The notes under the pieces: model-generated
What the model saw: only the letters and a program-made list of their open reading frames with translations
What the model was told of the DNA's origin: nothing
Databases searched by the model: none
NCBI RefSeq assembly: GCF_902499115.1
Contig: NZ_CABVPN010000009.1
Coordinates: 62,001-126,000 of the forward strand
Origin: Burkholderia diffusa
GTDB taxonomy: Bacteria; Pseudomonadota; Gammaproteobacteria; Burkholderiales; Burkholderiaceae
DNA length: 64,000 nt
Reading direction: 5' to 3'
In this document: positions 8,996 to 18,346 of the stretch, in pieces
How positions within the stretch are numbered: position 1 is the stretch's first letter
Layout: every line of letters starts with the position of its first letter
Program-made: the position numbers and the translations under genes

Positions 8996-10776
8996 GCGTG
9001 CTCCGCGTGGTGACGTGCGTCGTTTGCCGCGGCCTTGAAAGGCTCGGTGCCGATGCGGCGCACCGTGTCGATGAATCGTTCGCTGCGGCCGTCGGCATCG
9101 AGACGCGCGTCGAGATACACGTTGACGAGCGCGTCCACGACATCGACGATCTCGTCCGCCGAGAACGACGGGCCGATCACCTTGCCCGGCCGCGCGGGGC
9201 CGCTCGCGCTCGAACCGTCCGAGCCGCCGATCGTCACCTGGTACCACTCCGCGCCGTCCTTGTCGACGCCGAGGATGCCGATGTGCCCGCTGTGATGGTG
9301 GCCGCACGAGTTGATGCAGCCGCTGATGTGCAGGTCGATGTCGCCAACGTCGTGCTGCATGTCGAGATCCTGGAACCGCTCGGCGATCGCGTCGGCGATC
9401 GGGATCGAGCGCGCGTTCGCGAGCGCGCAGAAGTCGCCGCCGGGGCACGCGATCATGTCGGTCAGGAGTCCGACGTTCGCACTGGCGAGTCCGATCGCGC
9501 GCGCGTGCTCCCACAGCAGGAACAGGTCGTCGACATGCACCCACGGCAGCACCACGTTCTGCGTGTGCGTCACGCGCGCCTCGCCGGCCGAGAAGCGCTC
9601 GGCGAGTTCGGCCAGCGCGTCGAGCTGCTCGGGCGATGCGTCGCCGGGCGCCTGCAGGCGACGCTTGAACGACAGCGTGACGATGCGCAGCGCCGGGTCG
9701 CGGTGTGCGGCGACGTTGCGCGCGAGCCAGCGCGCGAAGGCCGGATGGCGATTGGCGTGGGCGGCCATGCGTGCTTCGGCATCGTCGAGGTCGAGCGTGC
9801 GCGGCTTCAGCCGCGGCGGCACGAACGATGCCGCGATGCGGTCGAACTCGGCCTGCGGAATCGTGTGCGGGCCGCCGTCGTGCTCGACGATCTGGCGGAA
9901 CTCTTCCTCGACGTCGTCGATGTAACGCTGCCCCTCGCTCTTCACGAGAATCTTGATGCGTGCCTTGTACTTGTTGTCGCGGCGTCCGTGGCGGTTGTAG
10001 ACGCGGACGATCGCCTCGATGTAGTTCATCACGTGCTGCCACGGCAGGAACGCGCGCAGCAGTGTCGCGATCAGCGGCGTGCGGCCCATGCCGCCGCCGG
10101 CGCTCACGCGAAAACCGAGCTCGCCCGCGTCGTTGCGCACGAGCTTCAGCCCGACGTCGTGCCAGTCGGTCGCCGCGCGGTCCTCGGCCGCGCCGGTGAT
10201 CGCGATCTTGAACTTGCGCGGCAGGAACGCGAATTCCGGATGCAGCGTCGTCCACTGGCGCATCACCTCCGCGAACGGCCGCGGATCGGCGATCTCGTCG
10301 GGCGCGACGCCCGCGCGCTCGTCGCACGAAATGTTGCGGATGCAATTACCGCTCGTCTGGATCCCGTGCATGTCGACGGTCGCGAGCAGGTCCATCACGT
10401 CGGCCGCCTTCGCGAGCGGAATCCAGTTGAACTGCACGTTGGTGCGGGTCGTGAAGTGCGCGTTGCGGGTCGGCAGGCGCAGCGTGCCGAGCAGCGCCTG
10501 CGCGTCGCAGGCGGCGCGATAGGTGGCGTCGTCGGGCACGTCGTAGTGGCGTGCGATCCGGGCGAGCACGCGAAGCTGCGCGCTCGACAGTTCGCCGTAC
10601 GGCACGGCCACGCGCAGCATCGGCGCGTGGCGCTGCACGTACCAGCCGTTCTGCAGGCGCAACGGCCGGAACGCGTCCTCGCTCAGCGTGCCGTGCTGCC
10701 AGCGTTCGAGCTGGTCGCGGAACTGGGCGGCGCGGCTCAGCACGAGCGCCCGGTCGAAATCGGTATATCGGTACAT
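8992..10776 (-). CDS. cysI: Nitrite/sulfite reductase hemoprotein (CysI-type)
   Basis: 594 residues. Both ferredoxin-like half domains and the two siroheme/4Fe-4S blocks are visible: TSGNCIRNISCDE and GRTPLIATLL in the first repeat, and CPGGDFCALANARSIP followed by ISGCINSCGHHHSGHIG in the second, which supplies the Cys ligands. It catalyses six-electron reduction of sulfite to sulfide or nitrite to ammonium in the cytoplasm. The start chosen is MYRYTDFDRAL; upstream in-frame sequence is low-complexity Arg/Pro/Ala and not coding-like. It forms a two-gene operon with DUF934. Whether sulfite or nitrite is the real substrate cannot be read from sequence. Confidence 0.9.
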   Translation of the reverse strand: MYRYTDFDRALVLSRAAQFRDQLERWQHGTLSEDAFRPLRLQNGWYVQRHAPMLRVAVPYGELSSAQLRVLARIARHYDVPDDATYRAACDAQALLGTLRLPTRNAHFTTRTNVQFNWIPLAKAADVMDLLATVDMHGIQTSGNCIRNISCDERAGVAPDEIADPRPFAEVMRQWTTLHPEFAFLPRKFKIAITGAAEDRAATDWHDVGLKLVRNDAGELGFRVSAGGGMGRTPLIATLLRAFLPWQHVMNYIEAIVRVYNRHGRRDNKYKARIKILVKSEGQRYIDDVEEEFRQIVEHDGGPHTIPQAEFDRIAASFVPPRLKPRTLDLDDAEARMAAHANRHPAFARWLARNVAAHRDPALRIVTLSFKRRLQAPGDASPEQLDALAELAERFSAGEARVTHTQNVVLPWVHVDDLFLLWEHARAIGLASANVGLLTDMIACPGGDFCALANARSIPIADAIAERFQDLDMQHDVGDIDLHISGCINSCGHHHSGHIGILGVDKDGAEWYQVTIGGSDGSSASGPARPGKVIGPSFSADEIVDVVDALVNVYLDARLDADGRSERFIDTVRRIGTEPFKAAANDARHHAEHA

Positions 10777-10934
10777 GACGTGATACGCGAGAGGAGCGGC
10801 GGCGCAGGGGCGCGCGCCGCTCGGGAGGGAACGTTGCGACGGGTGTCGGGCAACCGGAGACAGCGTAGGGAACGCGGGGCGGCGGGAAAAGAAGCAGATC
10901 GGGACGAAAAGGGCACAGCAGATTCGCGGGGCGC

Positions 10935-10957
10935 CGGGCATGCGTTGCGCATGCCCG
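10935..10957. terminator. Perfect 10-bp hairpin between two co-oriented genes
   Basis: CGGGCATGCG, loop TTG, CGCATGCCCG. It sits just past the stop (at 10966) of the 131-aa gene on the minus strand and about 160 bp before the reductase start, so it probably separates their transcripts. No U tract follows. Confidence 0.5.
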
Positions 10958-10965
10958 CGCCGGGT

Positions 10966-11361
10966 TCACGCCTGCGCGTCGACGATCAACGCCGGATCGA
11001 GCGCGCGGATGCGCTGGTCGATGAAGTAGCCGCCGCCTTCCTGGTAGCGCAGATACAGCCGGCCGCACGACACGCAGCGGCTGACGTTGCAGCGGTTGTA
11101 CGGAAAGTGGCGCGGCGCGATCGGTGCGTCGTCGGACCCGTAACGCGTGCGGTCCGGATGGTATTCGTCGTAGGTCGGCTCGGGGTCGTCGGGCGGCATG
11201 AGCGTCGCCACTTCGACGAGCTGCGTGTCCCGTAGCGACAGCGGCAGGCTCGTCCAGCCGGTAAGCGGGGTCTTCGTGCAGGTGCACGGTTGCGTGACGC
11301 CAGCGGCTTCGGCGGCGAGCCTCAGCAGCGCGGCGTGATCGAGGTACGGCAATGCGCTCAT
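10966..11361 (-). CDS. Conserved hypothetical protein with Cys-pair motifs
   Basis: 131 residues from MSALPYLDHAALL; the upstream extension in frame is not coding-like. Cysteines are arranged as CTCT near residue 25 and as CNVSRCVSCG in the C-terminal part, next to the aromatic motif RLYLRYQEGGGYFIDQRIR. This suggests a metal site (zinc or iron-sulfur) built from two Cys clusters. The middle is rich in Asp/Pro/Tyr (PPDDPEPTYDEYHPDRTRY). The function is unknown. It lies upstream of, and on the same strand as, the nitrite/sulfite reductase, but a strong hairpin lies between them. Confidence 0.7.
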   Translation of the reverse strand: MSALPYLDHAALLRLAAEAAGVTQPCTCTKTPLTGWTSLPLSLRDTQLVEVATLMPPDDPEPTYDEYHPDRTRYGSDDAPIAPRHFPYNRCNVSRCVSCGRLYLRYQEGGGYFIDQRIRALDPALIVDAQA

Positions 11362-11441
11362 GGGATGGGGCGAGGGGGCGAAAAGAGGTGCACTGTAACC
11401 CGTGCGTGCGTCGGCTGCACGACGGCGGCCTGCGTGCGGGC

Positions 11442-12875
11442 TCAACCGGCCTTGCGTACTGCCGGCTCGGCGACCAGTTCGCCGAGCACGCGGATCGCGC
11501 GTTCGATGTCACGGTTCCACGGATGGCCGAAGTTCACGCGCACGCAGCGCTCGAAGCCGTGCGCGGCCGAGAACAGCGGCCCCGGCGCGAAGCTGATGCC
11601 GCGCGCGATCGCCTGGCGGTGCAGTTCCATCGCATCGATCGCATCGGGAAACGACAGCCACAGGAAATACCCGCCGTCCGGCCGCACCCACTCGACGCCG
11701 TCCGGCAGCCAGCGCCGCAGCGCGTCGTCCATGCGGGCGAGCTGCGTTTGCAGTGCGCCGCGCAGCTTGCGAAGATGACGATCGTAGCCGCCGTGCTCCA
11801 GATAGTTCGCGATGCCGACCTGCGCGGGAATGCTCGCCGACAGCGTGGTCATCAGCTTGAGCCGCTGCACTTTTTCCGCGAAACGGCCGGCGGCGGCCCA
11901 GCCGATCCGGTAGCCGGGCGCGAGCGTCTTCGAGAACGAACTGCAATGCATCACGAGGCCGTGCCGGTCGAAGGCGCGCGCGGGCAGCGGGTAGTCGGGG
12001 CCGAAATGCAGCTCGCCGTACACGTCGTCCTCGATCAGCGGCACCTCGCGCGCGGCAAGCATCTCCACGAGCGCGCGCTTCTTGTCGAGCGACAACGTGA
12101 CACCGGTCGGATTCTGGAAATTGGTCATGAACCAGCACGCGCGAATGTCGTGCCGGTCGAGCGCGTTCGCGAGCGCATCGAGATCGAGGCCCGTGCGCGG
12201 ATCGACGGGAATCTCGACCGCGCGCAGGTCGAGTCGCTCGATCGCCTGCAGCGCCGCATAGAAGCCGGGCGATTCGACCGCGACGACGTCGCCGGGCCGC
12301 GTGACGGCCATCAGGCACAGATTCAGCGCTTCGAGCGCGCCGTTCGTGACGACGATCTCGTCGACGGGCTGTGCGACGCCCGTTGCCAGATAGCGGCGCG
12401 CGATCTGCTGGCGCAGCGCCTCGTTGCCGGGCGGCAGATCGACGACCGTGCTCCACGGGCTGACGAGCCGCGTCGCCTGCGCGAGCGACTTCGCGAGGCG
12501 CGGCAGCGGAAACAGCTGCGGCGACGGGAAGGCGGAGCCGAGCGGCACGATGCCGGGCTGCGTCGCGGCGTCGAGCACCGAGAACACGAGATTGCTGATG
12601 TCGACCTTGCGCGTCGCGCCGGCGCGGCTCGCGCGGCGTTTCGCGGGCGGGTTCGCCGCCGGGACCGCACCCGGCGCGACGTAATAGCCGGAGCGTTCGC
12701 GTGCGCGGATCAGCCCCCACTGTTCGAGCAGGTAATACGCGCGAAACACCGTCGACTGGCTCACGCCATGTTGCGCGATGATCTGCCGCAGCGACGGCAG
12801 GCGCGTGCCGACCGCGAGGTTGCCGTGGCGGATTTCGTCGGCGATCGTGTGGGCGAGGGTTTCGTAGCGTTTCAT
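11442..12875 (-). CDS. MocR-type transcriptional regulator (GntR HTH + aminotransferase-like domain)
   Basis: 477 residues. Residues 1-70 form a GntR winged helix (LAHTIADEIRHGNLAVGTRLPSLR split by short loops, then STVFRAYYLLEQWGLI). A roughly 30-residue linker leads to a fold-type I aminotransferase domain with the PLP motif SSFSKTLAPGYRIGW (Lys near residue 316) and a conserved FQNPTG loop. MocR proteins bind PLP or amino-compound ligands and usually regulate a divergent neighbour. Here the divergent unit is the PotD-like binding protein/diguanylate cyclase pair, about 430 bp away. That target assignment is an inference. Confidence 0.9.
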   Translation of the reverse strand: MKRYETLAHTIADEIRHGNLAVGTRLPSLRQIIAQHGVSQSTVFRAYYLLEQWGLIRARERSGYYVAPGAVPAANPPAKRRASRAGATRKVDISNLVFSVLDAATQPGIVPLGSAFPSPQLFPLPRLAKSLAQATRLVSPWSTVVDLPPGNEALRQQIARRYLATGVAQPVDEIVVTNGALEALNLCLMAVTRPGDVVAVESPGFYAALQAIERLDLRAVEIPVDPRTGLDLDALANALDRHDIRACWFMTNFQNPTGVTLSLDKKRALVEMLAAREVPLIEDDVYGELHFGPDYPLPARAFDRHGLVMHCSSFSKTLAPGYRIGWAAAGRFAEKVQRLKLMTTLSASIPAQVGIANYLEHGGYDRHLRKLRGALQTQLARMDDALRRWLPDGVEWVRPDGGYFLWLSFPDAIDAMELHRQAIARGISFAPGPLFSAAHGFERCVRVNFGHPWNRDIERAIRVLGELVAEPAVRKAG

Positions 12876-13308
12876 CGGTGCGGGTGGTGCATGCTTGCGC
12901 CACGCGCGGACCGGTGCGGCGCCACGCCGGCGGGGCGGGTCATTGTCTGACGAGCGGCCCGAAAAGGAAAGCGCGACGGCCGCGGCGGCTGGCCGCGCTT
13001 TCGGGGCGATGCCAGTGCCGATGCTTGCGCCGCATCAGGCCGCGTTCTGCTCCGCGTTGCGGCCGTTAGCACCGTCCCTTTCGCCTGGAAGCGTCCGGCG
13101 CCAACGACGCGTAACGACTTTCTCCTGATCATTCGTTGTTCTCGCATACGCATTCGTCTGAGCGCGACGACACGCGATCGAACGGGTGCACGCATGTCGT
13201 CCTCCGCATGAGGCGGACACGATTCGCGTGCGGCTTGTTCCAATTGCGCCGCGATATTTTTTATGGTCTTGTTGCACGATCACGCGTCGACTCGAAAAAG
13301 GACGGCGG
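12876..13308. promoter_or_regulatory. Divergent intergenic region between mocR-type gene and binding-protein gene
   Basis: About 430 bp with no convincing gene. The part nearest the binding-protein gene (13100-13300) is AT-richer, with a run of T around 13255-13262. A good ribosome site AAAAAGGA (13295-13302) sits 6 nt before the ATG at 13309. MocR operators are usually direct repeats in such regions; I could not identify one with confidence. Confidence 0.4.
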
Positions 13309-14433
13309 ATGCAGTCGGGCCATTCATACGGGGTCCCTTTGATCAGGGGAATAGGCGCGCGCGAGCGTGGGCTTCGTGCCGTCCGTCGATTGCTCGTCCT
13401 GTGGGCGCTGGGCGTGTCATGCGTGCACGCGTTCGCCGCTTCTCCCGAGACCGTCAACGACAACGTACTGCGCGTCCTTGCATGGCCCGGCTATGCGGAC
13501 AACGATGTCGTCAATGCATTTGAGACGCAATTCCATGTGCGCGTCGAAGTGACGTTCGTCGATTCCGACGAAGCGTTGTGGACGCGAATGCACAGCGCGT
13601 CGCCACCGCCGTATGACGTGCTCGCGGCCAACACGGCCGAGATCCAGCGCTATGCGCGCGGCGACCTGCTCACACCCATCGATCTGTCCCAGATCCCCAA
13701 CCGTCGACGGCAACTGCCGAATTTCCGGCAGCTCGCGACGATCGGCGGGCTCGTGCACAACGGCGCGACCTATGCGATTCCATTCACGTATTCGTCGATG
13801 GGACTGATCTACGATCGCAAGCAGGTGCCGGTCGCGCCACGTTCGATGCTGGAACTCTGGAATCCGCGTTACCGCGGCAAGGTGCTCGACTTCAACAGCG
13901 CGCAGCATAATTTTTCGTTCACCGCGCTTGCGCTCGGCTATCCCGACCCGTTTCACCTGTCGCCCGCGCAAACTCTTGCCGTCGCGCACAAGCTGGTCGA
14001 CCTGCGACGCAACCTGCTCACGTATTACACGTTTCCGGAAGAGGCGACCGCGCTGTTCGTCCAGCATCGCGCGGCGCTGATGTTCGGCAACTACGGCACG
14101 CAGCAGGTCGAACAACTGCGTCGCGCCGGTGCGGATGTCGGATACGTGATTCCGAACGAAGGCGCGCTCGCGTGGCTCGACTGCTGGGGCGTCACGCGCG
14201 GCGCGGAGCATCGCGAGCTCGCGTTCGCATGGATCAACTACATGCTCGAACCGGCGATCGGCGCGCTGCTGACCGAACGCCAGGGGCTCGCGAATACGCT
14301 CGAGCCGCCACCCGGTCTCGAGGCCGGCCACCAGCACCTCGTCTGGATCCAGCCGGTCGAGGACATCGCGCGGCGCGAGTCGCTGTGGAGCCGCATCGTA
14401 TCGGGCGATCGGCCGGAGCGGTTCGACAAATGA
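13309..14433 (+). CDS. PotD/F-like periplasmic polyamine-type binding protein
   Basis: 374 residues starting at MQSGHSYGVP, set by AAAAAGGA 6 nt upstream. A longish n-region and a hydrophobic core (LLVLWALGVSCVHAFA) end in ASPET, giving an exported protein. The mature part has class II solute-binding features of the spermidine/putrescine group (VLRVLAWPGYADNDVVNAF, GATYAIPFTYSSMGLIYD, LWNPRYRGKVLD, FAWINYMLEPAIGALL). No ABC permease or ATPase gene is nearby. Instead its stop overlaps the start of a diguanylate cyclase gene, which points to a signalling rather than a transport role, as with NspS and MbaA in Vibrio cholerae. The ligand is unknown. Confidence 0.85.
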   Translation: MQSGHSYGVPLIRGIGARERGLRAVRRLLVLWALGVSCVHAFAASPETVNDNVLRVLAWPGYADNDVVNAFETQFHVRVEVTFVDSDEALWTRMHSASPPPYDVLAANTAEIQRYARGDLLTPIDLSQIPNRRRQLPNFRQLATIGGLVHNGATYAIPFTYSSMGLIYDRKQVPVAPRSMLELWNPRYRGKVLDFNSAQHNFSFTALALGYPDPFHLSPAQTLAVAHKLVDLRRNLLTYYTFPEEATALFVQHRAALMFGNYGTQQVEQLRRAGADVGYVIPNEGALAWLDCWGVTRGAEHRELAFAWINYMLEPAIGALLTERQGLANTLEPPPGLEAGHQHLVWIQPVEDIARRESLWSRIVSGDRPERFDK

Positions 14434-16202
14434 TCAGGCTCGGGCTGACGTCGAAGCTGTCGGTGCTGTTCGCATGCATCGGCGTGATCGCGTCCGGCAC
14501 GACCGGCTACTACACCTACCGCGCGAACCGGACGATGCTCGTGCAGGAAGCACAGCACAGCCTGCTGATGTCGACGCAATTGCTCGGACAGCGCTTCACG
14601 ACCGCGCTGTCCGACGTGGCTGACGATGCGCTCGTGCTCGCGCAATTGCCGTCGGCGGCGCTCGTCGCGGGCGGCGGCGGCACCGATCGCGCGCCGCGCT
14701 CGCGGCTCGAGCAGGTGTATTTCAGCTTCATGAAGAACCACCCCGAGTACCTGCAGGTTCGGCTGATCGCGCGCGGCGATTTCGGGCTCGAGCGCATCCG
14801 CGTCGATCGCGACGCACACGGCATCGTCGTGCTGCCGGAGAGTGCATTCCAGGAGAAAGGGCAGTTTTCCTACGTATTCGACACGCTTGCGACGGCGCCC
14901 GGTCACATCTACCTGTCGCCGATCGTGATCAATCACGAGACCGGCTCGCATGCGGCCGAAGGGCTGCCGATCCTGCGCGTGGGCACGCCGGTCGTCGACC
15001 AGGCCGGCGTGGTCGTCGGCGCGCTGGTCGTCGACGTCGAGTTGTCGCGCATGTTCGATCGGCTCGAGCGCGACCTGCCGCAAGACTACGTGGTGTTCCT
15101 CGCGAACGAGTGGGGCGACTTCCTCGTGCACCCCGATCCGTCGCAGATCTTCGGCTTCGATCGCGGGCGGCGCGTGCTGATGCAGGACAGCTTTCCCGAC
15201 ACGCGGCTGCTGTTCGCCGGGACGCGCACGAACGTGACGCTCAACGGTCTCGCGCAGCCCGACGAAGTACCGGGCGAGATGCTCGCGTTCGTGCGCACGC
15301 CGTTCGGCAAGAACGAGGGCAACCGCTTCGTCGTGCTCGGCATGGCGCGTCCGCTCACGGACGTGCTGGCGCCGGCCGGGATGCTCGGCGAACGGATCAT
15401 CCGGATGGTGTTCCTGATGAGTCTGGCGGCGGTGATTCTCGCGATCCTGTTCGCGCGTGCGATCACGCGTCCGTTGCAGATGCTCGCGCGCGCGGCGACC
15501 CACGTGTTCGACGATCCGGCCGCCGAACGGTTGCCCGTTGCGCGGGCCGACGAAATCGGCGTGCTGGCGCGCTGCTTCGACTGCATGCGCGTCGAGATCC
15601 GCACGCAGGTCGCGATGCTGCGCGCGAAGCAACTGGAGCTCACACACCTCGCCGGTCACGATCCGCTGACCGGCCTGCCGAACCGCCTGTTGTTCATGGA
15701 GCATCTCGATGCCGCGATCCGGCATGCGGCCGCGGAGCGCGAGGGGCTGGCGGTGATGTTCGTCGATCTTGACCGCTTCAAGCAGATCAACGACCAGCAC
15801 GGGCACGCGGCCGGCGATCGCACGCTCGTCGCGGTCGCGAAACGGCTGAGCCTCGTGCTGCGCAGCGGTGACATGGCCGCGCGGCTCGGCGGTGACGAAT
15901 TCATCGTGCTGATTTCGGACGTGCGATCGCCGGCGGTGATCGGCGATATCGCGTCGCGTATCCAGATCGTGATGGCCGAGGAGCTGGAGTTCGGCGACCG
16001 TCACCTGGCCGTGGGCGCGAGCATCGGCGTCAGCGAATATCCGGTCGATGGCGCGTCGGCGGAGGAACTGCTGGTCAAGGCCGACGCGGCGATGTACGCG
16101 GCCAAGGCGTCCGCGCAGTGCGCGTGCGTGCGTTACCAGGAACTGCTGGGCGGCGGCGGCGCGGATGCGGGCGCCCGCATAGCGGCGGGCGGCGGCCGCT
16201 GA
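14430..16202 (+). CDS. Membrane diguanylate cyclase: Cache-like sensor, HAMP, GGDEF
   Basis: 590 residues. TM1 lies at about 9-27, a large periplasmic sensor (Cache-like, with YLQVRLI and HIYLSPIVINHETG) spans about 30-318, TM2 is at about 322-342, HAMP at about 343-395 and GGDEF at about 425-580. The active-site GGDEF is intact at 487-491, and an inhibitory I-site RSGD lies exactly five residues before it, so it should make c-di-GMP with product inhibition. There is no EAL domain. The start overlaps the stop of the binding-protein gene by 4 nt, indicating coupled translation and probably a physical sensor complex. The input ligand is unknown. Confidence 0.9.
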   Translation: MIRLGLTSKLSVLFACIGVIASGTTGYYTYRANRTMLVQEAQHSLLMSTQLLGQRFTTALSDVADDALVLAQLPSAALVAGGGGTDRAPRSRLEQVYFSFMKNHPEYLQVRLIARGDFGLERIRVDRDAHGIVVLPESAFQEKGQFSYVFDTLATAPGHIYLSPIVINHETGSHAAEGLPILRVGTPVVDQAGVVVGALVVDVELSRMFDRLERDLPQDYVVFLANEWGDFLVHPDPSQIFGFDRGRRVLMQDSFPDTRLLFAGTRTNVTLNGLAQPDEVPGEMLAFVRTPFGKNEGNRFVVLGMARPLTDVLAPAGMLGERIIRMVFLMSLAAVILAILFARAITRPLQMLARAATHVFDDPAAERLPVARADEIGVLARCFDCMRVEIRTQVAMLRAKQLELTHLAGHDPLTGLPNRLLFMEHLDAAIRHAAAEREGLAVMFVDLDRFKQINDQHGHAAGDRTLVAVAKRLSLVLRSGDMAARLGGDEFIVLISDVRSPAVIGDIASRIQIVMAEELEFGDRHLAVGASIGVSEYPVDGASAEELLVKADAAMYAAKASAQCACVRYQELLGGGGADAGARIAAGGGR

Positions 16203-16236
16203 CGGCGGGCCGGTCCAGCGTGCCGCGCAAACGCGA

Positions 16237-16260
16237 CGAGCCCGTCACGGGACGGGCTCG
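16237..16260. terminator. Terminator-like hairpin shared by convergent genes
   Basis: CGAGCCCGTC, loop ACGG, GACGGGCTCG: a perfect 10-bp stem between the cyclase stop (16202) and the convergent DUF4148 stop (16303). On the minus strand the following bases are moderately T-rich. Confidence 0.65.
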
Positions 16261-16302
16261 CCGGATCCGGGTGGACTGCGCGCGATGCGCGCAGCGGCGG
16301 GC

Positions 16303-16602
16303 TTAGTGGCCGAAGTAGACCGAGTCGCGCGCGTTGTGCACCTTGACTGCCGGTGCGCCGCCCTGGACGACCGGGGCCGGTTGCGCGCCGTAGCCGCTGG
16401 CGTCGGCGGCCTGCACGCGCGCTTGCGCGGCCTGGATGTCGGCCGGGTAGTGCGGGCTCGACTGGCTCGGCTTGTAGCCGGCGTTTTCGAGCTGGACGAG
16501 TTCGTTGCGCACTTGCGCGCGGGTCACGGTGCTTTGGGCGAAGGCGCCGAACGAAGCGGACAGGGCAACAGCGGCAACGACTGCGGAAACGAGCGATTTC
16601 AT
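16303..16602 (-). CDS. DUF4148 small exported protein
   Basis: 99 residues. A signal peptide (MKSLVSAVVAAVALSASFGAFAQ in two halves) precedes the DUF4148 signature: TRAQVRNELVQLENAGYKPS, then SPHYPADIQAAQARV. The family is abundant in Burkholderiales, usually in many paralogues, and has no assigned function. The promoter side (16603-16874) holds no gene and is AT-richer near 16620-16740. Confidence 0.9.
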   Translation of the reverse strand: MKSLVSAVVAAVALSASFGAFAQSTVTRAQVRNELVQLENAGYKPSQSSPHYPADIQAAQARVQAADASGYGAQPAPVVQGGAPAVKVHNARDSVYFGH

Positions 16603-16874
16603 GATGACCTCCGATGTTCTATTGAGTTCGCCGGCGACACCATGTCGTAAGCGATTGATTACATCGTAGGCGTCGACCGATTCAGGGTAAACGTGGATTC
16701 CGACTAAAGATCGTTGCAAACGGGATAATAATCCCAGCGGAAATCCGATCCGTCCCTGTTCCGTGTCGTGGGAATCGCAGACCGGTGGCGGGCGGGAGCG
16801 GCGAGGCGCCGCGCATGGGCGAACACCCGGCGACGGGCGCCGGCAGGTGGGACGGGACGGGGGGCGTTGCCGGA

Positions 16875-17135
16875 TCAGACGCCGTCGGCGTCGTCGATCT
16901 CCTTGCGCTCGCGGCGTTCTTCGTTGCCGCGGCGCGCCCGCAGGCGCTGGCGCGACAGGACCGCGATCACCTGCTGGGTGGGCGCGCCGGACGGCAGCTC
17001 GTTGCGGATGCGATCGGGCACCATCGGCAGGCCCGCGCGCTGCCGGCGCAGTGCCTTCGCGATTGCCCGGCGGCATTCGTCCCCGTGGCAATCCCATTCA
17101 TCGCGGATTCTCTGGCAATAACGGCATTGTTCCAT
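16875..17135 (-). CDS. Small Cys-rich, highly charged protein (putative zinc protein)
   Basis: 86 residues. The N-terminus has a CRYCQRIRDEWDCHGDEC arrangement (C-x2-C-x10-C-x4-C), suggesting a zinc knuckle. An Arg-rich centre follows (AKALRRQRAG, RIRNELPSG) and a charged C-terminus (RRERKEIDDADGV). No strong ribosome site is visible at the ATG, so start and gene status are moderate. No known family was recognised. It lies between DUF4148 and the TauE-like permease on the same strand. Confidence 0.5.
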   Translation of the reverse strand: MEQCRYCQRIRDEWDCHGDECRRAIAKALRRQRAGLPMVPDRIRNELPSGAPTQQVIAVLSRQRLRARRGNEERRERKEIDDADGV

Positions 17136-17211
17136 CGAGACAGTCTAACGCGTCTTGGGGATCGGGGCTGAAGGGGGAACGGACCGTGACGGGGCCGGCG
17201 GGCGGCCGACG

Positions 17212-18060
17212 TCATTTCGCGTTTGCATGCGGGCTGTCGACCTGCGCGACGGGCGATGCCGCGTGCCGGAAGACGCCCGACTTCCAGATCATCTGGGACG
17301 CGGCGACGAGCACGAACAGCAGGACGACCATCCGGAATACGCGCGGTGACATTTTGTCTCGCAGCGGGCGAACGAGCCACATGCCGGCGATGGCGGGCAG
17401 GCTGGCCGCGGCCGAAATCGCGAGGTCGGCGGCGCTCGCGTGTGCGGCGCCGCTGAACGTCGTGATCAGTGTGACGATCGACACCACGAGGATGATCGCG
17501 ATCTGCTTCGTGAACGCGCGGCCGGTCACGCCGGATGAAATCAGGTAGGTGGCGAGCAGCGGCCCCGGCACCGACGCGATGCTCTCCATCAGCGCCGCGC
17601 CGAACCCGAGCGCGAACCCGACCGGCTTTTGCCATGCTTCCGGCAGGTTCAGCTTCGGCGCGCTCAGCATCAGCGCCGCGGCGACGATCAGCAGCGCGCC
17701 CGACGCGGCCTGTGCGTGGCCCGCGTTCAGCGACAGGAGAATCGCGACGCCGACGACGTTGCCGAGCACGGTGCCCGCGATCGGTGCGGCGATCTTGCGT
17801 GCGGTCGCCAGGACCTCGCCGCCTTCCAGCGCCTGCGGGATGTTGCCGAGGATGATCGGCATCGACAGCAGCAGCACCGCATGCCGTATCGGCAGGAACT
17901 GGCTCAGGATCGGCATCGCCACCAGCGGAACGCCGATGCCAGTGATCCCCTTGACCATCCCGCCGAGCAGCAGTGCGACGGCGATGCCGATCAGGTCGAG
18001 CAGCGCGAGCCCGTGCAGGCTGGACACCAATACACCTTCAGTCAGATCGAGATGAGTCAT
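17212..18060 (-). CDS. TSUP (TauE/SafE) family membrane permease
   Basis: 282 residues from MTHLDLTEG. About eight hydrophobic segments and the two TSUP repeats are visible: GGMVKGITGIGVPLVAMPIL near the N-terminus and GFGAALMESIASVPGPLLATY in the second half. Family members export sulfite or organosulfur anions, or import sulfonates. It is divergent from a LysR regulator about 340 bp away, so it may be that regulator's target. The substrate is unknown. Confidence 0.88.
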   Translation of the reverse strand: MTHLDLTEGVLVSSLHGLALLDLIGIAVALLLGGMVKGITGIGVPLVAMPILSQFLPIRHAVLLLSMPIILGNIPQALEGGEVLATARKIAAPIAGTVLGNVVGVAILLSLNAGHAQAASGALLIVAAALMLSAPKLNLPEAWQKPVGFALGFGAALMESIASVPGPLLATYLISSGVTGRAFTKQIAIILVVSIVTLITTFSGAAHASAADLAISAAASLPAIAGMWLVRPLRDKMSPRVFRMVVLLFVLVAASQMIWKSGVFRHAASPVAQVDSPHANAK

Positions 18061-18346
18061 CGGGAACAGGTCGAGACATGAGCGGCGGCGGGGCGGTCGA
18101 CGGCACCCGTTGCCGGTGCGTGCGATGGCGCACGCCGTTGTTTGGTTTTGCGTCGAACCGGTCGCCCGTTGCATCGTCCGCCGTCGGCATTCGACAGGGA
18201 GGCATCGGTGCGCTGGCGCAAGCCCGCGCGTGCCACGGCGCCGGCGTTCGACACGGTTCGAGGCTGAATCTTACCCGAGCGCGACGCGGGGCATCGGGCG
18301 CGGTCGTGGGGTCGCGCCCATATCGTTGGGGCGCTTCAATACGCTT

